A stretch of 64,000 nucleotides of DNA, taken from positions 776,897 through 840,896 of the forward strand of contig NW_003314306.1 in assembly GCF_000143415.4 (NCBI RefSeq). Direction: 5' to 3'. The position numbers were made by a program, and so were the translations under genes. This stretch comes from Selaginella moellendorffii (Eukaryota > Streptophyta > Lycopodiopsida > Selaginellales > Selaginellaceae). A model generated the notes under the pieces. It was not told the origin of the DNA. It did no database searches and saw only the letters and a program-made list of their open reading frames with translations. This document shows, piece after piece, positions 9,929-20,299 of this stretch. Positions within the stretch are counted from its first letter, which is position 1; the number at the start of each line of letters is the position of its first letter.

Positions 9929-10350
9929 TTAGCCATGGAGAAGGAGACAAACCTTGGCATAACCACAGCTTTAGTTGCAATAGCATTGACCATTCAGCAA
10001 GGTAGGATAGATGCATTCATGTTAGATTTAATTGGTATTTTCCTTTCTAACAATCCTTTTTTGGTTAATAGGTTTGCATCGTTAGTGAGTCACTGGGGAA
10101 CAAAAAATAAAAACCTGAATAAAGATAGCTAGTAAGTATAGTTTATGTTCTTTTCTTTCTCAAAATGCTATTATATTTTCAGGAAATGGATCCCCTTCAC
10201 CTTGTGTTGCTGGTCTTGGTTATATGCCACTGGATATCAATGCAAAAAAGGGATCAAGAGTTCCGAGTAAGGCAGCAACAAATAAAAAAGAAGAGAAGAC
10301 AAACTATAGATAGCTTAGTGGAAATGGATAGATAGGAGCAGAAACGACTG

Positions 10351-10975
10351 ATGCAACTGCGGTCTTTTCACTCTCATGTTGTGGCTGCTACATCAAGTTC
10401 TCAACAACCACAACTAGAACGGATTTGGTGGGTGAAACCGCGATCAACAGTGTGGTTTGATAGGTTTGTGGATAGATACTATGATGATAAGCGGTGGAAG
10501 GAGAACTTTGGAATGAAGAAGCAAACTTTCAACAACTTGGTTGATTGTTTGCATGACTCAATTGTGAAGCAAAACACACACTACCGCATGGCTATACCAG
10601 TTCGTGTTCGTGTTGCATGTGCCATCTACAAGTTCCGGCATGGATCCAAGCTTCTTTCATTGTCTGAGAGGTTTGGGATTGGGAAGAGTACAGCATTTGA
10701 GGTTATCAAGGAGACATGTGCAGCAATTCTTGAAGTCTTTGCAGATGTGATCAAGTTTCCTACATCATCCTCAGATTTTAAAAAAGGTTATAGATGGATT
10801 CCAAGGGATTACAAAACTACCAAATGTTGCAGGGTGCATAGATGGATCACAAATAAAAATAGAAAGACCGTGGGATGATCCTGAGGTCTACTTCAAGCAC
10901 CATTGCTACAGCATCACGTTACAAGCCATTGTGGATAGTAATGGAATGGAAAATTTAGTCACTTACAGGAAGACC
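10351..10975 (+). pseudogene. Harbinger DDE transposase, N-terminal half, frameshifted
   Basis: An open frame to 10878 gives an N-terminal region (FGMKKQTFNNLVDCL) and a helix-turn-helix (RFGIGKSTAFEVIKE). After a run of six A near 10780 the homologous sequence continues in another frame: first-Asp motif GCIDGSQIKI, then the second-Asp region QAIVDSNG near 10930. This fits a one-base A insertion. The catalytic Glu region is missing because copia sequence begins at about 10975. Cut-and-paste transposase in origin, inactive here. Confidence 0.8.
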
Positions 10976-12571
10976 TTTAAAGAGATATGGATAGAGAAGA
11001 AGCTAAATGTATCTCACTTTCATGTTTTTGGTTGTGCCACCTTCAAACATATCCCTAACTAACTATGCAGAATGCAATCACAAATCATACAAACTTTGGA
11101 ATTGGGCAACCAAGAAGATAATCATCAATACGAATGTGATCTTTGTCGAAGATAACTTCTCATAGTAGAGCCAAGGTGAATAACTATCCATTAGCTTTGT
11201 TAATGAAGATCTTTTAGTTCTTATATTCCCTTTTGGCTTCGAAGAGGATGCATTGATTGTTGATGAAGTGAGGATTGTTACCTTTGAGCATGATCCATTG
11301 AATGATGCTCAACTAGAGCTAACTCTAGTCCTTGAACTTGTTGGTCAGTAGCAAAATGCTTTATATCCTTGCTATTAGCAAGGAATGCCACATTTTGCAC
11401 CTCTAGTTAAGGGTCCACACATAAGAAAGCCCTCTTTAAAAGTTTTGGAAAATATCACATCTTTGCTCAACCAAGATGAAGTTGAGCTTTGCATATTTAT
11501 TGATGAAAATGTCCCCTCAACTTATGATAAAGCCATGGGTGGTTTAGAGTCTCACTTATGGACAAAGGCCATCAACAATCCTTTACTCAAGAATAACACA
11601 TTTATAAAATGTGGTTCATTGACTATAAATGGGTCTTTAAAAAGACATATAATGCTAATGGTAGTGCTCCTCACTACAAAGCATGCTTGGTTGCAAAAGA
11701 GTTAACACAAATATGAAGTGTGGGCTATAGCAAAACTTTCTCACCAATTGTCAAAATGGCTAGCATGCAAACAATCTTTGCGGTAGCAAATGCCCAGAGG
11801 TGGAAAGTTCACCAAATGGATGTGAAAATAATTTTTTTTAGTGATCTTAATAAAGACATCTTTATGCATACACCACCTGAGTTTCATAGCCATGAGATAA
11901 CATAAAAGCTCAAAAAAGCCTTCTATGGTTTCATGTGTTTAATATCAAAAGTTTGATGTGGCCTTGTGTTAAGAGGGCTTTTGTTATGCCTCAACAAACC
12001 TGAACATCTATATCAATGACAATTATGGCATCACTATAGCTTTTTCATTATATGTTGATGACCTCCTCATCATTGGGGGCAATGATAGTGTTATCTCGGC
12101 ACTAAAGGCATTTTTGGCTAAACATTTTCAGATGAAAAACCTTGGGGAAGTCAAAACATTCTTGGGAATCCAAGTGAATCAATGCATAATGTAGGATCCC
12201 TCTTGGAATGGTTTGGGATGGAAAATTGCCATCTAGTGCACGAGAAGTTGAGTATATCACTCTAACCATAGTATGCAAGGAACTTGTGTGGCTGAGATAG
12301 CTATTGAAGGACTTTGGGGCTGAGCAACTAAGTCAATATTCAAAGCAACATCACCATGATTTGCAATCCTGTTTTCCATGGGCACAACAAGCACATCCTT
12401 GTGCAATTTCACTATGTGAGGGAGCAGGTTGAAGCTAACATCATGTGTGTTGACTACTTGCCGACTGGGAAGATGCTTGCAGATGTGCTGACAAAGCCTT
12501 TGGGACAGTCACAAGCTTGTCACCTTTCAGATGCAGCTTGGGATCCATTGAGTTTCCATCTTATGGGGGAG
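10976..12571 (+). pseudogene. Ty1/copia pol fragment (integrase end, RT, RNase H), degenerate
   Basis: Pieces in order: integrase C-terminal motif SHFHVFGCATF (about 11010-11050), linker, reverse transcriptase start (FSPIVKMASMQTIFAVAN, 11720-11905, with WKVHQMDVK), the catalytic YVDDLLIIGG motif near 12050, then LGEVKTFLGIQVNQ (about 12145-12180) and RNase H (12356-12571). Several stops and frameshifts separate them, so no polyprotein can be made. The polypurine tract and LTR start follow at 12562-12572. The tail is a close duplicate of 6990-7401. Confidence 0.8.
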
Positions 12572-13240
12572 TGTTCAGATATAAGCTGGAACTCAAGTAA
12601 CACTACACTAGGGTTTTTTCCTTTTGCACCTTTGAGTTTTCTCTAACAAAGATCAAGACATGAAAACCAAGTTAAGAATGGCAGAGAAAAAGGAACAAAA
12701 AATCATTAGTATGTGAGAGAGAGAGAGAGAGAGCAAGAAAAGTTTTGTGATATACCTCTACATTGCGTCTCTCTTCCTGAGAGCTACACTCTGTCGTATA
12801 CACCACCATAAAATCTGAGGAAAAATGGGCTCTATAGTCAGATTGGAATGAGCCGCAACAGCTCGAGAATTTTGACAGATCGGGGCTTCACTCCAGCCAG
12901 TGCACCTAAACCCCACAATTTTTATGGCATCCAGCAGCTCAGTGACAACTCAGCCATATGATCACGGCGATGTTTCTTCCCTTCGAGTAGAAAAACAATT
13001 GGTAGGATTTCGTAAAAGAAACTACCAAAGAAAGGCGCTCGACTTACAAATTCATTCGTACATCGATTAATTGCCTTCCACACACACTTTTTAAAGGCAA
13101 AAAGCCTGTTTTTCCTCTCTTTTTTTCATTCATTTGTAGAGATCTTAAACCAGGTTTGTTCTGTTCACTTTCATCTTTATGGTTACACGAGTTGTTCTGT
13201 TCCCCCTGAAATCGAAAACCACTTCGAAAATATCAGACTA
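12572..13240. pseudogene. Copia LTR start plus scrambled kinase fragments, copy 2
   Basis: Same order as 7402-8377 but without the MITE: LTR start, a shorter GA tract (about 12715-12733), then inverted kinase 5' region, direct exon 4 end, inverted exon 2 and direct exon 5/6 pieces. The shared junctions show that the scramble existed before this block was duplicated. Confidence 0.72.
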
Positions 13241-13414
13241 AGCTTTAAAGGCTCCCATCGCTGCCGAAGAATAAAGGTATTCAACTGAACTCAAGGTTTA
13301 TAGATGAAGCACCTCTGACGCCGATACCTGAAAAGCAATTCTAGGAATGACTTATAGAAAACGGACTATAACGTATATGGTGCCGAGTCCAAAATCAGCC
13401 CCTTTGATAACATC
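13241..13414 (-). pseudogene. Inverted kinase exon 6-8 fragment
   Basis: This is the reverse complement of 20033-20227, which itself is a degraded copy of the kinase exon 6 end to exon 8 region (25800-26110). It includes the DFGL-type segment and the intron following the activation loop. The flanks are in the other orientation, so this piece was inverted in place in one of the two copies. Confidence 0.7.
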
Positions 13415-14405
13415 ATCGGATTTCTGTTCTCTTTCTGGATTAGTTTTTGACGAGCCTGCTGGGCTGCAATCTTTCTAGGTTCATTGTGGATTCCTGAATA
13501 ATTCCCGTGGTGACATGGACAGGGGACAAGACATATCTGGTGTGAATTTGTGGTTGCCTCAGGAATTTCGACGACTACGACATGCCTCACCATGACAGAT
13601 TTCTCTGGAGAGCATCAAGGCCGAGGGCTTGCTCACCGAGGACGGAGGTGGTCAGGCATCTGGCGGCTAGTTCTTCTCAAGAACCTTGGCGTATGACGAG
13701 CCTCGCCGGAACGGCAAGGTACCCCACTCACAGGATCTTTCCGGCGGTGAAGTATAGCATCTGGGTCGATGGAAAGATGGAGCTGGTCGTGGACCCAATT
13801 CTCATACTTGAGAGGTTTGGAACCTCCACCGTCTCTCTCACCCTTGTTTCTAACTCGTTCGTTCGTTCGTTTGCATAGGCGGGCATAAGTTCGCCTTCGC
13901 TCGACACAAACACCACAAGAGCATTTACGAAGAGGCGGAGGAAGAGATACGCGAGGCCGCTGATAGACAAACACATGGAGATCTACAAGCGCGAAGGCAT
14001 GCAACCATGGAGCAAAGCCAAGCTCCCAGTTCTTAGCGGTAAGTCAGCTCCAATTCTTCCAACGTTCCTCGGAGCAAAGTTCGATATTTCCAGATGTTCC
14101 AGAGGGAGCAGTGATCATCCGCGAGCACACTCCACTCACGAACTTGTCTGCTGCCTGTGGTTCAACGAGGTGAATCGATTCACGCCGCGCGACCAGCTGA
14201 GCTTCGGCTACGTTGTCCACCGATTGAACGGCTCCTTCCCCTTGTTCATGTTCCCAAACTGCGAGTACAACGCGCTCTTCGTCCTCCACAAGCACACGCG
14301 CGAGCACTCGTCCAAGGTGGAATGGGTGAAGACGCTGGACGAGCTCAAGGACGAGAGCATCGCGTTCGAGACGAGGGCCGGGCTGGGCTTGCTCGGGGAT
14401 CGTTG
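13415..14405 (+). pseudogene. DUF616 (TOD1/MUCI70-like) pseudogene, copy 1
   Basis: Kinase 3' debris (about 13420-13470) leads into a partial DUF616 gene. Recognisable exons encode a degraded GLLTEDGG region, THRIFPAVKYSIW (near 13725-13770), VVDPILILERF, then HKHHKSIYEE, IYKREGMQPWSKAKLPVL, and the conserved FNEVNRFTPRDQLSFGYVVHRLNGSFPLF block (about 14160-14240). Compared with copy 2, one T is missing near 14150 (ACTTGTCTGC), which breaks the frame before the conserved block. The N-terminal half of the family protein is absent. The family consists of Golgi glycosyltransferase-like proteins of cell-wall and alkaline ceramidase pathways. Confidence 0.72.
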
Positions 14406-14439
14406 ACCGCCCGTTGGCCGACCGTTAATCGCAGCCGGA

Positions 14440-14503
14440 ATCCAACGGCTGCGATAACCATATAAAAACGTCTAGGGGGGGATTTCTAGGGTTCTAACAC
14501 AAA
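14440..14503 (+). promoter_or_regulatory. Putative promoter of the Ser-rich gene
   Basis: CCAACGGCTGCGATAA (about 14445) is followed by a TATA box (TATAAAAA, about 14461) and a TAGGGTT telo-box-like motif before the ATG at 14504. The same AACGG(C/T)TGCGATA motif precedes the ABCE1 and kinase genes. Confidence 0.5.
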
Positions 14504-16332
14504 ATGGAAGAGGAGGTCGATGACGCTATGTACGAGCGTAACAGGAGAGAGAGAGTGATGAGAGATCCATTCTTTCTGTCAGAGCTAGATCTCATAGTAC
14601 AAGAGCCTAGATCACGCGTGCTGGATGAAGCGAGGCTAGCGCTAGAAAATGTGCCTAGGCCTAGGTATAATGCGTACGCATACGCAAACGCGGTGCATCA
14701 CACGAGTTCTTCGGATGGCAGCAGCACACCAGTGCTCAATCTTTCCGTAATATCGAGTCCAAACGCTTCCGGTGAGGTTTCGAGCAGCTCTGGGGCCAGC
14801 GAGATCGAGGATTCAACCGATTCAGAAGATTCTAGTGAAGACTCTAGCAATTCCGGTACTGTACTATCGACTCAGGGCAGCGATCCGGGCTCATCCAGTG
14901 CCACGCCTTGGATTTCAGGGTATCCGCCGATGGTCGCGAGCTCAAGCGGCGAAAATCCGGACTCCTCCAGCGTAATCTCAGGTCTACTCTCTCGCAGGGA
15001 GGAGCCGATGGCGATATCGATTCCAAGGTCTTCCCGGGAGGGTCCTAGCAGCTCCGGCGCCGTAGGTCTAGGCTCGTCATCGAGCGCCAAAATATCGTCT
15101 CCAGGCGATCCGAGCTCGTCCAGTGCCACGGCAAGCGCTGTTCTTCCAGGTCCGCGCTCATCGAGCACCGCCTCGATTCCAGAGGATCCGAGCTCATCCA
15201 GCGCCGTAATATCGTCTCCAGGGAAGGACCCGAGCTCGTCCGCCGCAGCAAGCTTTCATCTTCCAGGTCCGAGCTCATCGAGCGGGGCAGCCTCGATTCC
15301 AGAGGATCCGAGCTCATCCAGCGCCATAATATCGTCTCTAGGCATGGATCCGAGCTCGTCCGTTGCCACAGCACCAGGTCCGAGCTCATCGAGCGCCGCA
15401 ACCGCGATTCCGAAGGATCCAGGCTCATCCAGCGCGTCTCCAGGCAAGGATCCGAGCTCGTCCATTGCCGCAAGCTATGGTCTTCCGGGTCCGAGCTCAT
15501 CGAACGCCGCAGCCTCGTTTCCAAAGGATCCAAGCCCATCCAACGCTATAATATCGTCTCCAGGCAAGGATCCGAGCTCGTCCATTGCCGCAGCAATTCC
15601 TGGTCCAAGTTCATCCAGCGGCAATCTTCCAGGGAGCGCCTCGACTCCAAGCTCATCCAACGCCATAATAAATCTTCCAGGTCTGAGCGCCGCAACCTCG
15701 CCTCCAGGTAAGGATCCGAGCTCGTTCCAAGCTCTAATCATGACATCTTCCAGGTCTGAGCTTATCCAGGGCCGCAACCTCCGATCCAAGTTCATCTAGC
15801 TCCTCTCCAGGTAACGAACCGAGCCCGTCCAGTTCCACAGCAAGCTCTAATCGTGAGCTTTCCAGGTCCGAGCTCCTCTCCCACAGCAAGCTTTGGTCTT
15901 CCCTCATGGAGCGCTACGTCGACTCCAAAGGCGAGTTCATCATCAAGCGGCTGGGATATCGAGCGGAGCTCCTCCAGCGCGATTCCAAGCTCCTCCGGCA
16001 CGGCTACTCCAAGTAGCATCATCCCGGGTGGATTCGGCCATGGTCCGTCACGCCCTGGCCCGATCGCGAACGGCGGCAAAGGCAAGTGGATACTGATCGC
16101 CAGCAAATCATCCACCGGCGTTTCCAGGATCACCACCCGCGTCGCCACCACCCCATCAGTGCCAGAAGTGCTGTACGTGCTCGAGCGGCTGTACCATCCT
16201 CTAGACATCTTTCGTTCTTTCTGTTTTCCCGGTATGTTCTTCGTCCTCGTTCCCTCGATTGGTCGTTCGCAAGCCCTACCATCAATTGATTGCTGCCCAT
16301 GGCACGGCTATACGCGACGACCAGCCCGGTAA
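14504..16332 (+). CDS. Ser/Pro-rich minisatellite protein, unknown function
   Basis: Exon 1 (14504-15707) encodes an acidic start (MEEEVDDAMYERNRR), a Ser-rich acidic region, then about a dozen variants of a repeat with the phrases PGPSSSS, IPEDPSSSSA and SSPGKDPSSS, from about residue 175 on. The frame runs into a stop at 15799. However, a GTAAGG donor at 15708 and a TTTCCAG acceptor ending at 15865 give a 158-bp intron that continues the same repeat in frame from 15866 (GPSSSPTASFGLPSWS) to a non-repetitive end (GKGKWILIASKSSTG, then VPEVLYVLERLYHPLD). Further introns may follow the GTATGT at about 16232. No family is recognised. No signal peptide or membrane segment is clear. It could be a young lineage-specific gene. 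Confidence 0.5.
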
Positions 16333-17000
16333 GCGTGAATTGAAGCATTCCTGATTGTTTTTTGACGCGTTTTTTCGTTCTTCAGTTTCAGCGACCTTTT
16401 TCCTCTTTACCATGGTATTCGTTTGCTATGGTAGCTGGACGGCTTATTTTTCAGCTCCAGGTAAGCTCGGAATGTTTGAATCGCCCCTAGATTTACAGTT
16501 TTTTCATTCTTTTCAGTTTTTACAGTTTTTCGTTACCAATCACTCAATCAACCTCCTACAAACAAACCAAGAGAACTACTGTTCCAGGGAGAGCTTTCTA
16601 CCATCAGCTCCCAATCCCATCTCAGGATTGTTCATCCGAGGCCTACAGTCCACGTCCTGGTGCTCGCTCCTCTAGATCTTTTGTTCTCTTTCTTTCGTCG
16701 CCTTCTTCGTCCTCGCTCTCTCGTTCCGTCGATTGGTCGTTCGCAAGCTCTTCTATCGATTGATCGCTGCCCATGGCTATAAACGCGACGACCACCCCGG
16801 TAAGCTTGACTCTTTGATTGTGTTTTGACACACGTTCTTTCCTTGGACAGCTCTTTGATCTTGGCCATCATTTTCGTTTCTATTTGTGTTTTTTTCCGTT
16901 TTCGAGAGTACGTTACTAAAGAGCAGCTTTTTTCCATCTCATGGTAGCTGGGATGGACCTTCGTCTTCAGCTCCAGGTAAGCTCTTCCGATTTTAAAGCC
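16225..17000. repeat. Tandem duplication of ~440-480 bp with exon-like blocks
   Basis: The blocks TTCTTCGTCCTCG..GATTGGTCGTTCGCAAG (about 16235 and 16705) and ATGGTAGCTGG..CAGCTCCAGGTAAGCTC (about 16429 and 16939) occur in the same order twice. Each copy offers CCCGGTAAGC and CCAGGTAAGC donor-like sites, so these may be duplicated 3' exons of the Ser-rich gene. Frames are short and I cannot assign a product. Confidence 0.5.
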
Positions 17001-17225
17001 TCCCGTCGATTTACAGTCTGTCAGATTAGTCAAGTGCTCGGGCCCTCAACGAACCTAAGGAGAGAACTATTGTTCCTGCGAAGGCAAATCGTTCACTCGA
17101 CCTGCCTCATGATCGAGAGTACTGTTCCAGCGAAAGCAAATCGTTTGTAAGTAGCCATTTACAAATTCGTTTCAAACGTTTACAAGGCAGGCCAGTAGCG
17201 TGACAATCTCCTCAAACTTGACTGC

Positions 17226-19595
17226 TCAGTCGTCCAAGTAATAGTAAGACCCGGTAGCCTTTTGCTCACGATCTTTGATGGAGTCGAGCTTGTTGATCCG
17301 CGGCCTAAAGTTCGTGGGATCACGCCGGAAGGTGATGTCCAGGTGCTGCGCAAAGCGAAAAAGTGGAATCAAATCAGCCATGAACGCCTGGAGAAGGAGA
17401 GAGAAAACGCTACTCACCGAGAGGAACAGGTTCATCCCCGTGAGGAGACTCTGGGGCGAGTTGGCAACGCACTCCACCGACGGTTTTCCTTCGTAGACGA
17501 TGACCCTGTCCGCCAAGTACGTTGCCATGATCAAGTCGTGCTCCACCACGAAGGCCGTCTTCTTGGCGTGGAGGATGAAGCGCTTGATCACCTTGCACGC
17601 CACCAGTCGCTGCTCGGAGTCCAAGTGAGCGCTGGGCTCGTCGATCAGATAGATGTCCGCGGGCTGCCAAGGCAAATGGTTAGATATGCTGCGAGGATAA
17701 GTTCAAGGAAAAGCGCTACTACCTTTCCAAGGCAAAGGCAAATAGCAACGCGCTGGCGCTCTCCACCCGATAAGTTGGCAACTTCCCGGTCCATGAGTGC
17801 CTCAATCTGGAGAGGCTTCATCACGTCCGTGTTGAATTGAGGATGAAAGCACGAGTCCCGGATCTTGGTGTGCAGCAAATGCCGGACCGTGGACTGGGAA
17901 TTGGAGTTGACATGTTGTGGCTTGTATGAGACGTTGAACTCGGGAATTTCTTCGGAGTCACGAGAATCGTCGTCGGATTTTAGTAGCCCAGCCTGAGATT
18001 GGAAGAAACCTTACAGGTGAAAATGGAAATGACTTTGAAAACTTACCAGCATTCTTATGAAAGTGGTCTTTCCGGTTCCATTCTCCCCGAGCATCACAAT
18101 AATCTGTGAGTCTGTGAAGTCCCCCTCCTTGATTTGAAGCTTGAAGCTTCCTTGAGTCCTTGACATGGCAGGATACTTATACCGAGTGTACGCCTGGACT
18201 TCCTCGGCGCTCTCTTGAGCGCTCTCAGCAACCTTGCATTGACATAATCCCCGTTTTAATTGAAAAATTAGTGAAAACAATTCTTACCTTGAATGTGAGG
18301 GACACATCACGGAATCGCACATTTTCCGTAGGAATATATCCAGCGAGGAATACGTTTATGCCTTCCCTCACGGAGAAAGGGAGCGTCACAACGCCATAGG
18401 CACCGGGCTTCCCGTAGAGGCAGCAAATGTAATCAGACAGATAGTCAAGAACACTCAGGTCATGCTCCACGACGATCACATAGCTGCATTGCAAACTCAA
18501 AGTAAGTTGAGGAAAACCAAAAAAGAAAGGAGTTCGTACTTGGTTGGCGTGAGAAGGGACCGAATGACTTGAGCAGCCTTGAGCCTCTGCCGAACATCCA
18601 GAAAGCTGGATGGCTCGTCAAACATGTAGACGTCCGCCTTCTGCACGGCCACCTCGGCTATAGCAAAGCGTTGGAGCTCTCCACCGGACAAATCCTCCAG
18701 ATTTCGGTCCAGGACGTCGATCAAATCAAGATCACGGCAAACATCCTCCATCGCACCTCTTTCATCCTTCCGCGAAAGAGCTTCACCGACGTTGCCTTTG
18801 ATCACCTTAGGAACTTTGTTCACGTCCTGCGTTTTCGTGACCACCTGAGACAGCAGGCTTCGTTAGGAAATCACTAGAACTAGAGTCCTGTCTCCATACC
18901 TTCAAATTATCTTCTACACATCGCAAGAAGTAGTTCTGGAGTTCCGATCCTCTGAAGTATGTCAAGATCTCTTGCCAGTCCGGAGGATTCTACAACGTAA
19001 AGCTGTCAGCTAGGAACTAGGCAAATAGCACAATAAATACCGCAAAGTTCCCCAAGTTGGGCTTGAGGTATCCGTGAAGAACTTTCAAGGCGGTCGTCTT
19101 TCCAATTCCATTCGTCCCAACAAGGCCCAAGACCTGGCCTGGCTTTGGAGTAGGAAGCCTGTTTAAGTGAAGTCAGCACCACCACCCACAAGGCATCCAC
19201 CAAGCAAACCTGTGTAACTTGAAACTGTTCGCTCCATATCGATGTGTGGTTTCTTTGTCCAACTCCCTGGGAAGATTGATGATCTCTATCGCCCGAAATG
19301 GACATTTCTGCCACATACAAGATATGAATAGAAGAAAGAAAAAAAAGGGAAAACGCACTTTCACGCAAATACCACAACCAATGCACAGCTCCTCCGAAAT
19401 GGACGAGATCTTGGATGCTGACGAGACCTCGACGCACAGCTTCCCTGAAAATTCGAATTCATTCTACCATTCGAGAGAGGAGAAGGAAAGCTTGCCTGTT
19501 TTCACCACGGGGCAGCTCTTCTTGCACTCTTGGTTGCACTTCTTGGGCTTGCAACGATCGGAGTTGACGACGGCGATCCTAGTGAGACGACTCAT
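17226..19595 (-). CDS. ABCE1: ABCE1 / RNase L inhibitor, ribosome recycling ATPase
   Basis: Eleven exons on the minus strand (19595-19496, 19444-19359, 19307-19210, 19158-19041, 18989-18900, 18844-18540, 18483-18288, 18232-18047, 17992-17723, 17663-17418, 17345-17226) give 604 residues, the usual family length. The N-terminus holds the two Fe-S ligand series ([14 protein letters not shown] and [11 protein letters not shown]). NBD1 has [29 protein letters not shown] and VEHD. NBD2 has [29 protein letters not shown] and VEHD. The protein splits 80S post-termination complexes in the cytosol and is essential in eukaryotes. All catalytic motifs are intact. Intron 1 uses a GC donor (GCAAGC); the others are GT-AG and short. 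A site-II-like GGCCCA and an AACGGTTGCGATA motif lie upstream near 19665-19690. Confidence 0.96.
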
Positions 19596-19740
19596 TGTTA
19601 AAAAGGGAAATGAAGACCTAGTTTCGTAAAACCAGCTTTATACTACTTTGGACGGCTCGATACGCGCTCCAGTAAACGGTTGCGATAGGCCCAAACCAAC
19701 GACCCACCCTAAAAGGCTGTTGAGAATGCTTTAGATTATT
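19596..19740 (-). promoter_or_regulatory. ABCE1 upstream region
   Basis: About 70-100 bp before the start codon lies ACGGCTCG..AGTAAACGGTTGCGATAGGCC (about 19650-19690), which aligns with 24595-24635 upstream of the kinase gene. GGCCCAA is a site-II-type element common in translation genes. The two regions may be copies of one ancestral promoter segment. Confidence 0.4.
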
Positions 19741-20270
19741 GCATCCAGCAGCTCAGTGACGACTCAGCCATATGATCGCGGCGGCTACCCGGATGTTTCT
19801 TGTCTTCGAGTATATGGTAGGATTTCGTAAAAGAAACTACCACCTCGACTTACAAGTTCATTCGTACATCGATCAATTGCCTTCCACAGACTGCCATACG
19901 TACCTTTTAAAGGCAAAAAGTCTTGTTTTTCTTCATTCATTTGTACCGATCCAGAGATCTTAAACCAGGTTTGTTATGTTCATTTTCATCTTTATGCTTA
20001 CATGAGTTGTTCCGTTCCAACAGTGATGCTATCAAAGGGGCTGATTTTGGACTCGGCACCATATACGTTGTAGTCCGTTTTTTATAAGTTATTCGTAGAA
20101 TAAAATTATGTTTTTCAGGTATCGGCGTCAGAGGTGCTTCAGGCAGGTACGCAATTGGTATGTCTATAAACCTTGAGTTCCGTTGAGTACCTTTATTCTT
20201 CGGCAGCGAGCCTTTAAAGCTTAGTCTGATATTTTCGAAGTGGTTTTTGATTTCAGGGCTCTTTCTGGAT
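19741..20270 (+). pseudogene. Scrambled protein-kinase fragments, copy 3
   Basis: A degraded copy of parts of the 25.1-26.3 kb kinase gene: inverted 5' region and exon 2, then direct exon 5 end (CAAACCAGG type junction near 19965), a piece of exon 6 (GCTATCAAAG..GCTGATTTTGGACTCG near 20035), exon 7 (GGTATCGGCGTCAGAGGTGCTTC near 20120) and introns. Exon borders survive, so it is DNA-level, not retroposed. Several frame losses and the mixed order exclude function. It leads directly into a DUF616 pseudogene, as in copy 2. Confidence 0.75.
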
Positions 20271-20299
20271 TAGTTATTGACGAGCCTGCTGGGCTGCAA

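Larger units (their letters stand above)
8378..10975 (+). mobile_element. PIF/Harbinger DNA transposon, 3'-truncated
   Basis: It starts abruptly with GGGGGTTTTCACACC next to CTA/TA, at the point where the paralogous locus (13240) continues without it. It contains the two genes typical of PIF/Harbinger, a Myb/SANT-like protein and a DDE transposase, both on the plus strand and both mutated. The 3' end is lost: at about 10975 the sequence passes into copia integrase. No matching 3' terminal repeat was found. Confidence 0.7.

Noticed and set aside
14844-15795. Long minus-strand frames (up to 164 codons) opposite the Ser-rich gene
   Set aside because: They are shadows of the in-phase minisatellite; the repeats keep all frames open. 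The plus frame has an ATG with TATA box and a consistent acidic N-terminus.
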